Origin: an uncultured Rubrobacteraceae bacterium
Lineage (GTDB): Bacteria; Actinomycetota; Rubrobacteria; Rubrobacterales; Rubrobacteraceae
Reading direction: 5' to 3'
Assembly (NCBI GenBank): GCA_902806085.1
Contig: CADCVH010000132.1
Location: 1-57,838, forward strand
Length of the DNA stretch: 57,838 nucleotides
Positions 25,583-36,974 of this stretch are shown here, piece after piece (within the stretch, counting starts at the first letter, position 1; each line of letters begins with the position of its first letter). A program made the position numbers and the translations under genes. The notes under the pieces are model-generated. The model made no database searches, was not told the origin of the DNA, and saw nothing but the letters and a program-made list of their open reading frames with translations.

Positions 25583-25605
25583 GGCCGTGCGCTTCGAGTA
25601 GGGCC
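25568..25605 (+). repeat. Imperfect tandem duplication of the DUF4230 gene 3' end
   Basis: Two adjacent 19-bp units (25568-25586, 25587-25605) differ at two bases; the first holds the last codons and stop, and the second would encode VRFE-stop again. Confidence 0.85.
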
Positions 25606-25800
25606 GGCCGGTTCTCGGGGGCGCGTTCGGCGTCTGCGAACGGTAACCTGTAGGCGGTACGGACCCCGACGGGAGTCGGAGCGCGAAGCGATGACGGTAC
25701 CGCACAGCACCGGAGGAGATCCCACGCGGGCGTTCGCCCGCCGCGGCAGGACGGGCGGTTCGCCGCTGCAGCTTTCGGGCTTCGTGGGGAGGCGCTCGCC

Positions 25801-29577
<3,777 letters not shown>

Positions 29578-29606
29578 GTGCCTCTATTCCTCTAGGTTCC
29601 GGGGCC

Positions 29607-31460
29607 TTATGCCTTGAGCCTTATAGCTTCCAACACGTCCCCCGCGAGGTCCGGGGCGCTCGCCGGCGGCATTATGTACGCGCCGTTTACGAGCGGTTGC
29701 GCCTTCGCGAGAAGGTTCTGGGCGACCTCGACGCCGTATCTCGGGGCGTCCTGGGGGGAGAGGGCGGTGAGCCTCTCGCGGACGGGCTTCGGGATGTTCA
29801 CGCCCGGGACCTCGTGGTGGAGGAACTCGGCCTGGCGCGCGCTGCGCAGGGGCATGAGGCCGAGGAGCAGGGAGACGTCGAGGTCGCCCATGCGTTCGAG
29901 GGCCATCTCCAGGGCGCCTATCTCGAAGACGGGCTGCGTCCAGAAGGCGTGGGCGCCGGCCCCGATCTTGCGCCTGAGCTTCTCTATCTCGCCGTCGAGG
30001 TCTTCCGCCGTCGGGTTGAAGGCGGAGCCTATGAGGAAGCCCGCCGGCCCACCGATGGAGTTGCCGGCCAGATCCTCGCTCCCGTTCATCTTCGAGAGGA
30101 CGTGGACAAGCCCCACGGAGTCCGTGTCGAAGACGCCGGTGGCCTCCGGGTAGTCCCCGATCTGGGTCGGGTCGCCCGTGACCGCGAGTATGTTCTTCAC
30201 CCCGAGCGCCGCGGCACCCAGAAGGTCAGACTGGAGGCCTATGATGTTCCGATCGCGACAAGAGATGTGGGCGACGGCCTCGATGCCGACCTCGTCCTGC
30301 ACGATCTTGGCCGCCGCCACCGGGTGCATCCTGAGGCGCGCCCGCGCCCCGTCGGAGATGTCTATGGCGTCAACACCCCGCCCCTTGAGGCGCCTGGCCG
30401 CCTCCACGACCTTCGTGATGTCGTTGCCCCGGGGCAGGTCCACCTCCACGGCGACCGCGAAGCCCGTCCGCAGCTTCTCGGCGAGTTCCGTGGAGGGCCC
30501 GTCGATGGCCTCAGCCGGCCCCTCTTCCTCTATCGTCCTCACGTGCACGCCGCGCGCGGCGGTCGCCTCCGGGCGGAAATCGCGGAGGGCATCAGCGAGG
30601 GCCTTGACGTGTTCGGGGGTCGTGCCGCAGCAGCCGCCGACCAGGCGGGCGCCGGCCGCTGCGAGCCTGCGACCGTAGAGGGCGAAGTGGTCCACGTCGC
30701 GGCGGAAGCGGACCTTGCCATCCACCAGTTGGGGGAGGCCCGGGTTCGGGAAGGCGGCCACCGGGCCGACCTCGGCTGACATCCCTTCCACGATGCCGAC
30801 CATCCGCTGCGGGCCGACCGTGCAGTTCGCCCCGGCGAGGTCCACGCCTAAAGACGAGATCTCGCGCGCGGCGCGGCCGGGGAGCCCCTCCGAGAGCGTC
30901 TCGCCGTCCTCGACGAAGGTTTTGTACGCGACGGTCGGGACCCCGAGGCCCCGGACCGCCTCGTGGGCGATGCGCAGCTCGACCAGGTCCGTGAAGGTCT
31001 CCAGCACCAGCGCGTCGGCGCCGCCCTCGAGGAGCGCCTCGGCCTGCTCCAGGAACACGGCGCGGGCCTCGCTCTCCGTCACGGGGCCGACGGGGCACAG
31101 GGAGCGGCCCAGGGGGCCTACGGCGCCGAGGACCAGCGCCCTGTTACCGTCGCCGGTCTTGACGCCGTCCGCCGCCTTGCGGGCGAGCCGGGCGCCGGCC
31201 TCGTTCACGTCGCGCACCCGCTCTTCGATCTCGTGGACCTCCAGCTTGAAGCGGTTGGCGGAGAAGGTGTTCGTCTCGATCACGCCGGCCCCGGCCCGGA
31301 TGTACTCCTCGTGGATGCCGGCGACCATCTCGGGGTGGGTGACGTTGGCCCGGGCGTAGGGGTGGCCGAAGCCGACGCCGCGCTCCGCGAGCAGCGTGCC
31401 CATCGCGCCGTCCCCGATCAGGACCCGCGAATCCGCCCTCTCCCTGAGATCGAAACTCAA
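29607..31460 (-). CDS. Bifunctional homocysteine S-methyltransferase / methylenetetrahydrofolate reductase (YitJ type)
   Basis: 617 residues. The N-terminal half is an S-methyl-trans barrel with GANCTVGPQ and [10 protein letters not shown] (three Zn-binding Cys), and the C-terminal half is MetF (SCRDRNIIGLQSDLLGA, LAVTGDPTQIGDYPEATGVFD) with an FAD-binding barrel. It reduces methylene-THF to methyl-THF for the neighbouring MetH and may also methylate homocysteine. The frame stays open upstream to 31565 through the riboswitch, but the start must be the TTG at 31460, just after the terminator, with GAGAGG in the terminator 3' arm as ribosome site. The last codons GCA TAA lie in a GGCATAAGG repeat. 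Confidence 0.93.
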   Translation of the reverse strand: MSFDLRERADSRVLIGDGAMGTLLAERGVGFGHPYARANVTHPEMVAGIHEEYIRAGAGVIETNTFSANRFKLEVHEIEERVRDVNEAGARLARKAADGVKTGDGNRALVLGAVGPLGRSLCPVGPVTESEARAVFLEQAEALLEGGADALVLETFTDLVELRIAHEAVRGLGVPTVAYKTFVEDGETLSEGLPGRAAREISSLGVDLAGANCTVGPQRMVGIVEGMSAEVGPVAAFPNPGLPQLVDGKVRFRRDVDHFALYGRRLAAAGARLVGGCCGTTPEHVKALADALRDFRPEATAARGVHVRTIEEEGPAEAIDGPSTELAEKLRTGFAVAVEVDLPRGNDITKVVEAARRLKGRGVDAIDISDGARARLRMHPVAAAKIVQDEVGIEAVAHISCRDRNIIGLQSDLLGAAALGVKNILAVTGDPTQIGDYPEATGVFDTDSVGLVHVLSKMNGSEDLAGNSIGGPAGFLIGSAFNPTAEDLDGEIEKLRRKIGAGAHAFWTQPVFEIGALEMALERMGDLDVSLLLGLMPLRSARQAEFLHHEVPGVNIPKPVRERLTALSPQDAPRYGVEVAQNLLAKAQPLVNGAYIMPPASAPDLAGDVLEAIRLKA

Positions 31461-31510
31461 AAGAAAAACCTCTCTCCTCTTTGGCTGCGCGTCGGCGCGG
31501 AGGAGAGAGG
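31459..31510 (-). terminator. Intrinsic terminator (expression platform) of the SAM riboswitch
   Basis: On the minus strand CCTCTCTCCTC pairs with GAGGAGAGAGG (11 bp) and is followed by TTTTTCTTTT, a textbook terminator. Its 3' arm contains the AGAGAGG that would serve as ribosome site for the TTG at 31460, so folding blocks both transcription and translation. Confidence 0.93.
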
Positions 31511-31529
31511 CCAGTCGATGCGGTTCCGA

Positions 31530-31636
31530 CTCATCTCTCGGAGTATCCTCCGCGGGAGTTGGCACCTGACACGGGGTTGCCCCGCCGGTTGCCGCGGCTT
31601 CAAAGGGCCCATCCCTCCACCGCTCTCGATGAGCGC
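31530..31636 (-). promoter_or_regulatory. SAM-I (S-box) riboswitch aptamer
   Basis: Read on the minus strand, it begins GCGCTCATCGAGAG, continues with the conserved GGTGGAGGGA, GGCCCTTTGAAGCC, CGGCAACC and CAGGTGCCAACTCC, and closes with CGAGAGATGAG, which pairs with the start as P1. All consensus blocks of the S-box aptamer are in order. A terminator follows at 31459-31510. High SAM should turn off the downstream homocysteine methyltransferase/MTHFR and metH. Confidence 0.96.
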
Positions 31637-31667
31637 CCGGGACGGCAAGCCGCCCCCAGACCCCCGA

Positions 31668-31696
31668 ATTACAGCACGGCGTAGGCCCCTTTTCAA
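31668..31696 (-). promoter_or_regulatory. Promoter of the SAM-riboswitch operon
   Basis: On the minus strand TTGAAA and TGTAAT are separated by exactly 17 bp. Transcription would begin near 31661, about 25 nt before the aptamer. Confidence 0.75.
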
Positions 31697-31757
31697 TCCG
31701 GGAGGGGACCCTCTTCCCCCCGAAGCGCGTGATGCCCCGCCCGAAACCGGGGCCAGG

Positions 31758-32687
31758 CTAGCGGTGGGCGGTAGAGCGGGCCAGGATCTCGCGCGGGTCC
31801 CGCGCCGCGCAGCGGGCCGCGACGAAGAGCTTGCGGGGCCGGGAGGTCTCCGCCCGCCCGGAGAACACGTCGTAGTCCCTGGCCTCTATGCGCCCGAGGA
31901 TGCCGGCGTAGAGCTCGCGCGCGACCACCACGGGCCACCGCCTGCCGGGGGGTATGTACTTGATCCCCTCCTCGGAGAACGCGTAGAGCTCTCTCGCCCG
32001 GTCGATCTGGAAGCGCATGAGCGCGACGAACCGCCCGTCCACCACGCCCGCCGCGAGGTCCCCCTCCCGGTACCCGAAGCGCTCCAGGTCTTCGAGGGGC
32101 AGGTAGACCCGCCCGCGGCGCCAGTCCTCGGCCATGTCGCGCAAGAAGTTGGAGAGCTGCATGGCGACGCCCAATGCCTCGGCGTGCGGGTCGGCCCTCC
32201 TGTCTTCGACGCCCAAGACCCGGCACATCATCAGGCCGACGACGGCCGCGCTGCCGTAGGTGTAGACCTCGAGGTCCCTGTACGTCGCGTAGCGGAAGAC
32301 GCGGGTGTCCATCTTCATGCTCTCCATGAAGGCCGCTATGTGGGCCGGCTCTATGCCGCTTTTGCGGACCGTGTCGGCGTAGGCCCGCAGCACGGGGTTC
32401 GCGACGGGCTCGCCGGCCACGGCGGCCATCGTCTCGAGCTCGAAGGCGCGGAGGCCCTCCAGCTGCTCCCCCAGGCTCGTCACGCCGGGGTTGTCCACGA
32501 TCTCGTCGGCGTAGCGCATGAAGGCGTACAGGGCGTGCACCCGCGGGCGGACGTGCGGCGGGAAGAACTGGGTCGAGAAGTAGTACGTGCGGCTGTGGGC
32601 CTTCTGGACCTGGCGGCACAATTCGTAGCTCTCGGCCAGCGAGAGCCCGCCGTCGAGCTTCACGCCGCTCGCCGGGTCGAGCCTCAA
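31758..32687 (-). CDS. crtB: Phytoene synthase
   Basis: The 309-residue squalene/phytoene synthase joins two geranylgeranyl diphosphates. The two Asp-rich motifs are RYADEIVDNP (DxxxD) and NFLRDMAEDWRRGRVYLP (DxxxD), and RTYYFSTQFFPP marks the start. It begins with a TTG inside the crtI stop (TTGA), so the pair is translationally coupled. Together with crtI it would give lycopene or a related backbone; later carotenoid genes are not in the window. Red or pink carotenoids are known from Rubrobacter. Confidence 0.94.
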   Translation of the reverse strand: MRLDPASGVKLDGGLSLAESYELCRQVQKAHSRTYYFSTQFFPPHVRPRVHALYAFMRYADEIVDNPGVTSLGEQLEGLRAFELETMAAVAGEPVANPVLRAYADTVRKSGIEPAHIAAFMESMKMDTRVFRYATYRDLEVYTYGSAAVVGLMMCRVLGVEDRRADPHAEALGVAMQLSNFLRDMAEDWRRGRVYLPLEDLERFGYREGDLAAGVVDGRFVALMRFQIDRARELYAFSEEGIKYIPPGRRWPVVVARELYAGILGRIEARDYDVFSGRAETSRPRKLFVAARCAARDPREILARSTAHR

Positions 32688-34198
32688 ACCCCGACCTCGC
32701 GCCCGATGCGGTCGGCGGCCAGCCTGGCGCCTATGGTGACCAGCGGCACGCCCGTCCCCGGGCGGGTGCTCGCCCCGACAAAGTACATGCCCTCCACGCT
32801 GCGGGAGACCATCGGCGGCCGGAAGTACCCGACCTGGAGGATGCCGTGCCCGATCCCGAACGCCGCCCCCTCCTCAAGGTTGTAGTCGTCCCGCCAATCC
32901 AGCGGCGTCTTGACCTTCTCGTAGACGACCCGGCTCCGGTCCAGCCCGCAGCGCCTCTCCAGCATCCCGTAGACCTTCTCCTTGAAGGCGGGACCGTCGC
33001 GGGTCCAGTCCACGTTCGGACCCAGGTGCGGCACCGGCACGAGCACGAACAGGGCGTCCTGCCCCTCCGGGGCCATGCCCGGCTCGGTCTTCGACGGGAC
33101 GACCGCGTAGAAAGAAGGGTCCTCCGGGAGCCGTCCGTCGCGGAAGATGGCCTCGAAGTTCTCCCGGTACTCGGGGGAGAGGTAGAAGTTGTGGTGGAGC
33201 ATGCCGTCCAGCTTGCCTTCCACCCCGAGGTAGAGCATGAACGCAGACGCCGTGTACTGCAGCTTCTCGCGCCTGCGGAGCTTGAAGTCCGAATCGGCCT
33301 CGCCCCCGAGCAGCTCCCGGTAGGCGTAGGGGAGGTCCGCGTTCGCCAGCACGGCGTCCGCCCCGACCTCCGCTCCGCCGGCCTCGCCCCCCACGCGAAC
33401 GCCGCTGGCGCGGCCCTTCGTCACGACGACCTTTTCGACCGGGCTGTTGAGGCGGAACTTCACGCCGAGCTCGACCGCCAGCCGCTGCATCGCCTCGACG
33501 AGGGCGTACATGCCGCCCTCGGGGAACCAGAGGCCGTCCTCGGCGATCTCCGTGTAAGGCAGGAGGGCGTAGACGGCGGGCGCCGAGAAGGGGGAGAGGC
33601 CCAGGTACATCGTCTGCAGGCTGAACGCCTGCCTGAGCTTGTCCGTGTTGAAGAACTTCGAGACCTGGCGGTAGTAGTTGTTCACGGCCTTCGTCTTGAG
33701 CAACAGCCGCAGGTTCCTGAGCCCGAAGAAATCCTTCGCCTTGTCGAAGTCCCGCTCGACGAACTCGCTGCGGCCGAGCCGGTACTTGTGGCAGGCGTCC
33801 TCGAGGAAGCGGTAGAAGCGCGGGGTGACGCCCGGCTCTATGCGTTCGAGCTCCCCGATCATCTCGGGCAGGGTGCGCCGCATGGTGAGCGTATCCCCAT
33901 CCCCGAAGGTGACCCGGTAGTCCCCGTCCAGCGGGATGAGCCTGACGTAATCGTCGAGGTCCCGGTCCGCGAAGGCGAAGAGCTCGCGGTAGGTGTCGGT
34001 CATGAGCAGCAGGGAGGGCCCGGTGTCGAAGGAGAAACCCTCCGCCTCCAGGCGGCCCATCCGGCCGCCGACCTGGGCGTTCTTCTCGAAGACCTCGACC
34101 TCGAAGCCGATGGCCGCCAACCGGATCGCCGCCGCCAGGCCGCCCATCCCGGCCCCCACGATAACAACCCGCTTCTTCGGCCGCGTCGACGCCGTCAG
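32684..34198 (-). CDS. crtI: Phytoene desaturase (CrtI type), probable CTG start
   Basis: About 504 residues. The FAD-binding dinucleotide fold VVIVGAGMGGLAAAIRLA, then FEKNAQVGGRMGRLEAEGFSFDTGPSLL, and the C-terminal VGASTRPGTGVPLVTIGARLAADRI are CrtI signatures. The first standard start (GTG 34159) falls inside the Rossmann glycine motif and would remove its first strand. Upstream in frame, RPKKRVVI is preceded by a CTG at 34198 with GAGGTGA 5 nt before it, and a stop codon lies beyond. I therefore place the start at this CTG. It is first gene of crtI-crtB. Confidence 0.9.
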   Translation of the reverse strand: MTASTRPKKRVVIVGAGMGGLAAAIRLAAIGFEVEVFEKNAQVGGRMGRLEAEGFSFDTGPSLLLMTDTYRELFAFADRDLDDYVRLIPLDGDYRVTFGDGDTLTMRRTLPEMIGELERIEPGVTPRFYRFLEDACHKYRLGRSEFVERDFDKAKDFFGLRNLRLLLKTKAVNNYYRQVSKFFNTDKLRQAFSLQTMYLGLSPFSAPAVYALLPYTEIAEDGLWFPEGGMYALVEAMQRLAVELGVKFRLNSPVEKVVVTKGRASGVRVGGEAGGAEVGADAVLANADLPYAYRELLGGEADSDFKLRRREKLQYTASAFMLYLGVEGKLDGMLHHNFYLSPEYRENFEAIFRDGRLPEDPSFYAVVPSKTEPGMAPEGQDALFVLVPVPHLGPNVDWTRDGPAFKEKVYGMLERRCGLDRSRVVYEKVKTPLDWRDDYNLEEGAAFGIGHGILQVGYFRPPMVSRSVEGMYFVGASTRPGTGVPLVTIGARLAADRIGREVGV

Positions 34199-34232
34199 GG
34201 CGTCACCTCACTTCTCCGGTGGCATCTTTGGA

Positions 34233-34238
34233 AGTATA
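34233..34238 (-). promoter_or_regulatory. -10 element for crtI-crtB
   Basis: TATACT on the minus strand; transcription would start near 34226, giving a leader of about 28 nt before the CTG at 34198. No good -35 is visible, so a regulated or alternative sigma promoter is possible. Confidence 0.45.
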
Positions 34239-34340
34239 CGTCCTCGATGCTAGCAGCGTTTGCCGAACACCCGGGTAAAGCGCCTTACACCCGTCGTCGC
34301 GGGAACGCCGTCTTGCGGCACGTTCGGGCGTACGGGCGCG

Positions 34341-34478
34341 TCATCGCATCTTGCGCTGCATGTACCAGTACGTGCCGACCATCACCACGACCGCCACGAC
34401 GAGGAAACCGCCCGGCACGAGATACTCCTCCGCCGGGCTTAACCTTTCGAGGGCCCTCCTCAACGGGCCGCCCCTCAA
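34341..34478 (-). CDS. 45-residue membrane protein, overlaps upstream gene
   Basis: From TTG 34478 the frame encodes a basic amphipathic N-terminus (RRALERLSPAEEY), one membrane span (VPGGFLVVAVVVMVGTYWYM) and a basic QRKMR tail. The TTG overlaps the TGA of the preceding gene as TTGA, the same junction type as crtI-crtB and aminotransferase-serA, which supports the start. Topology suggests a small bitopic inner-membrane protein. Family and function are not recognised. Confidence 0.55.
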   Translation of the reverse strand: MRGGPLRRALERLSPAEEYLVPGGFLVVAVVVMVGTYWYMQRKMR

Positions 34479-34837
34479 GAACGGTCCTCGCCTACTTCGG
34501 CACCCGAACGCCCGCATCCGACCCCGGTCTCCCCGTGCGGCATGCCGAACAGCGTGAAGAGCTCCAACTCCACCGCGTAAGGCCGCGGGCACCCGGTCCG
34601 GCACTTCTCCGCGCTCGTCACCCGCCAGGTGGTCGCGCGGCAGGTGCCCAAACCGTCCTGCTCCCTCTGGTGCGTCTCGCTCACGGCGTCTATGACGGCT
34701 TGCTGTTCCGCGCCGCGGTAGTCGTCGTAGTTCGTGTCTACGAAGCCTAGAGGAAGAGAGTACCCGAGCAGCAGCACGAGGGACCTCGCGCGGATCGAGA
34801 ATACCACCGCGCCGGATATGAGCGCGACCAGGATCAT
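34475..34837 (-). CDS. Hypothetical exported or membrane-anchored protein
   Basis: 120 residues. An N-terminal hydrophobic stretch (MILVALISGAVVFSIRARSL then LVLLLGYSLPLGF) could be two short spans or a signal anchor. It is followed by a polar domain with DTNYDDYRGAEQQAVIDAV and four cysteines (GTCRATTW, EKCRTGCPRPY, VGCGRS) that could form disulfides outside the cell. GAAGGAGGGG and AAGGTGG lie before the ATG. It probably forms a two-gene unit with the overlapping 45-residue protein. No family is recognised. Confidence 0.6.
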   Translation of the reverse strand: MILVALISGAVVFSIRARSLVLLLGYSLPLGFVDTNYDDYRGAEQQAVIDAVSETHQREQDGLGTCRATTWRVTSAEKCRTGCPRPYAVELELFTLFGMPHGETGVGCGRSGAEVGEDRS

Positions 34838-34897
34838 GCCACCTTTTGCCCCTCCTTCTGTTACGGAGTACCGCCCGGGATAGCGCCCGAGCAGACC

Positions 34898-36337
34898 CTA
34901 ACGCGAGGGTTGTTCCGGAAGCTTGGGGGCGTCCTCGGCCGTCCGGCATTCGGCCCCGCCGCAGGCGCGCAGGTCGTCCATCCGGCCCTCCCAGTAGGCG
35001 CGCGTCCCGGGGTCCACGGAGCCGGGGTCGCTCCGCAACTCGTAGGGGTCGGCGGTCAGGTCGTAGTACTCCTTCTCGCCGTTTTGGAACCTGATGTACT
35101 TTTCGTCGCGCATCCGGAGCGTCTCCCAACGCGGCGGGGGGTTGAGGTCGGGCTCGCGGATGCTCAGGATCGCGGTCCTCTGCCACGGGGTCGTGCCGCT
35201 CTGGGCCAGCGGCAGGACGGAGCGGCCGTCCACGAAGCCGGGGGCCCCGGCGTTGCCCATGTCGGCGATGGTGGGGGCGATGTCGTGGTTGCCGACGAGG
35301 CGGGAGTCCACGACGCCCTTGCGGAGCCCGGGACCGCGCACGATGAGGGGGAAGTTTATGTCCTCCTCGTAGGGCTGGAGCTTGCCGTGGGGCAGGCGGT
35401 GCTGGCCGAAATGGGCGCCGTTGTCCGTGTAGAAGACGAAGTAGGTGTTGTCCATCTCGCCTTTCCTGCGGAGGATCTCGGACGCCTGTCCGATAAACCT
35501 GTCCACCCGTTGCAGGGAGCGCAGGGACTGGCGGTAGTCCGAGTCGAGGGTGGAGATCTCGCCCTGCGTCAGCCGGCCCTGGCGCCGGATCTCGGCGTTC
35601 TTGTCCGATACGTCGGCCTCGTTGAACGCCGGGGTGCGGGGCACGTTGGCCCCCTTGAACTTCTTGGCGTCTTCGGAGGAGTACGGGAACGGTTGGTGCA
35701 TGGCCCCGAAGTTGACGAACGCGAAGAGGGGGCCGGGATCTTGGACCCGGTTCTCCAGGAAGGCCGCGGCGTTGTTCGCGACCAGCACGTCGGCCTGCTG
35801 GCGGTCCAGGTCCTTGACATTGCCCTGGTCGTTGACGGAAGTCCAGCCCTCGTCGACGCCGTTCCAGGCGTACCAGCGATCCCAGCCCGGCGGGATGAGC
35901 CGGTCGCGGTAGTTGTTCATGTACTTGCCGAAGAGGCCGGTCTTGTAGCCGTCGCCGTGCAGCCAGGTCGCCATGGTGCTCCGGTGCAGGCCGGGCCTCT
36001 GAAACTTCTCCCAGCCGCCCTGCGGCTCGGAGTTGCCGTAGATCTTGGTGTTGTGCGGGTACTGCCCGCGCTGGATGGTCGCCCGCCCGGGGCAGCACAA
36101 CGGGTAAGTACTCACCGTGTTGGAGAACTTCGCGCCCCCGGCGACCAGGTTGTTCTGCAGGGCGGGCATCCGGTTCTCCGTGCCCGGCATCTGGTCGTCG
36201 GTGAGCACGAAGACGATGTTGGGACGCCCGGCCGCTTGCCGGCCGAGCCCCTCGGTGATCCCCAGGCCGCCGGCAAGGACCACGCCGACCAGCAGGGACA
36301 GGACGAACGCCAACGTGCTTTTGTAAACGGCTGCCAT
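34898..36337 (-). CDS. Sulfatase-family hydrolase, exported
   Basis: 479 residues. An N-terminal signal or anchor (STLAFVLSLLVGVVLAGGL) is followed by the sulfatase fold: NIVFVLTDDQ (metal-binding Asp pair), the formylglycine motif C-x-P-x-R in YPLCCPGRATIQRGQYPHN, and FYTDNGAHFGQHRLPHGK (second metal and catalytic site). The modified Cys is the first of the CC pair and needs a formylglycine-generating enzyme, which is not in the window. The substrate is unknown; related actinobacterial proteins are annotated arylsulfatase A. The ATG at 36337 is used rather than the GTG nine bases upstream. Confidence 0.9.
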   Translation of the reverse strand: MAAVYKSTLAFVLSLLVGVVLAGGLGITEGLGRQAAGRPNIVFVLTDDQMPGTENRMPALQNNLVAGGAKFSNTVSTYPLCCPGRATIQRGQYPHNTKIYGNSEPQGGWEKFQRPGLHRSTMATWLHGDGYKTGLFGKYMNNYRDRLIPPGWDRWYAWNGVDEGWTSVNDQGNVKDLDRQQADVLVANNAAAFLENRVQDPGPLFAFVNFGAMHQPFPYSSEDAKKFKGANVPRTPAFNEADVSDKNAEIRRQGRLTQGEISTLDSDYRQSLRSLQRVDRFIGQASEILRRKGEMDNTYFVFYTDNGAHFGQHRLPHGKLQPYEEDINFPLIVRGPGLRKGVVDSRLVGNHDIAPTIADMGNAGAPGFVDGRSVLPLAQSGTTPWQRTAILSIREPDLNPPPRWETLRMRDEKYIRFQNGEKEYYDLTADPYELRSDPGSVDPGTRAYWEGRMDDLRACGGAECRTAEDAPKLPEQPSR

Positions 36338-36370
36338 GCGCAACACCCTAAGGAGCCGCGCACCGTTCGT

Positions 36371-36386
36371 CGTGGGAGCCAGGTCC
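36371..36386 (+). repeat. Dispersed repeat CGTGGGAGCCAGGTCC, copy 1
   Basis: Sixteen identical bases recur at 40891-40906, both followed by a short AT-rich run (TATTTTTGG / CATATTTG) and both in intergenic DNA. The pattern recalls REP-type repeats linked to TnpA-REP transposases, but no transposase is in the window. Confidence 0.6.
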
Positions 36387-36512
36387 TATTTTTGGAGTTC
36401 CACGAACGCCGCGTTACGGGTCTTGTGGGCCGCCCCGGAGGAGTTTACGGGCAGGGCACCGCCTCGGTCCTCCGGGTGTGCTATTGGCGATGCTCGCCGC
36501 GTGGGGGAGGCG

Positions 36513-36974
36513 CTACGAGCCCTCGCCGCCCATTCCGGCTTCGCGCGCGAGGACGATGGCCTGGGCCCGATTGGCGGCCCCGAGCTTGGCGAAGACGCGG
36601 GAGATGTGGTTGCGGACGGTGTTGGGGCTCAGGAAGAGGCGGGCAGAGATCCCGGCGTTGTCGACGCCGCGGGCGATAAGGCCCAGTATCTCCCGCTCCC
36701 TGGCGGTCAGCTCCGGAAACGCCCCCGAAGGGTCTGCCGCGGGGTGGCGCAGAAAACCGGTGAGCTTGCGCGCGATCTCCGGCCCGAGCATCTGCAGGTC
36801 CATCAGCACCACGTCGGGCGAGCGCTTCAACGACTTCTCCACCGCCTCGTGCCCGTCCTCCGCCTCGCCGACGACCTCGACGCCGGGGTCTGAGGCCAGC
36901 AGGGCCACCAGCCCGTGGCGGAAGCCGGCGTGGTCGTCTGCCACGAGGACCCGGATCTTCGAGGCCTCAGGCAT
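36513..36974 (-). CDS. LuxR/NarL-type response regulator with internally deleted receiver domain
   Basis: 153 residues against about 210-220 for the family. The receiver starts normally (IRVLVADDHAGFRHGLVALL) and keeps the phospho-acceptor region DVVLMDLQM. It then jumps directly to LGPEIARKLTGFL, which in relatives lies just before the output domain. About 55-60 residues (receiver alpha-3 to beta-5, including the conserved Thr and Lys) are missing in frame. The GerE helix-turn-helix (FPELTAREREILGLIARG...NTVRNHISRVFAKL) is complete. Start ATG overlaps the kinase gene by 8 nt. It may bind DNA without phosphorylation control. Confidence 0.85.
   Translation of the reverse strand: MPEASKIRVLVADDHAGFRHGLVALLASDPGVEVVGEAEDGHEAVEKSLKRSPDVVLMDLQMLGPEIARKLTGFLRHPAADPSGAFPELTAREREILGLIARGVDNAGISARLFLSPNTVRNHISRVFAKLGAANRAQAIVLAREAGMGGEGS

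Noticed and set aside
31461-31565. Upstream start of the YitJ-like protein at 31565
   Set aside because: The segment contains the riboswitch terminator and part of the aptamer.
34341-36098. 585-codon minus-strand frame opposite/overlapping the sulfatase
   Set aside because: Only its last 45 codons look like protein; the rest is a shifted reading of the sulfatase and the 120-residue gene.
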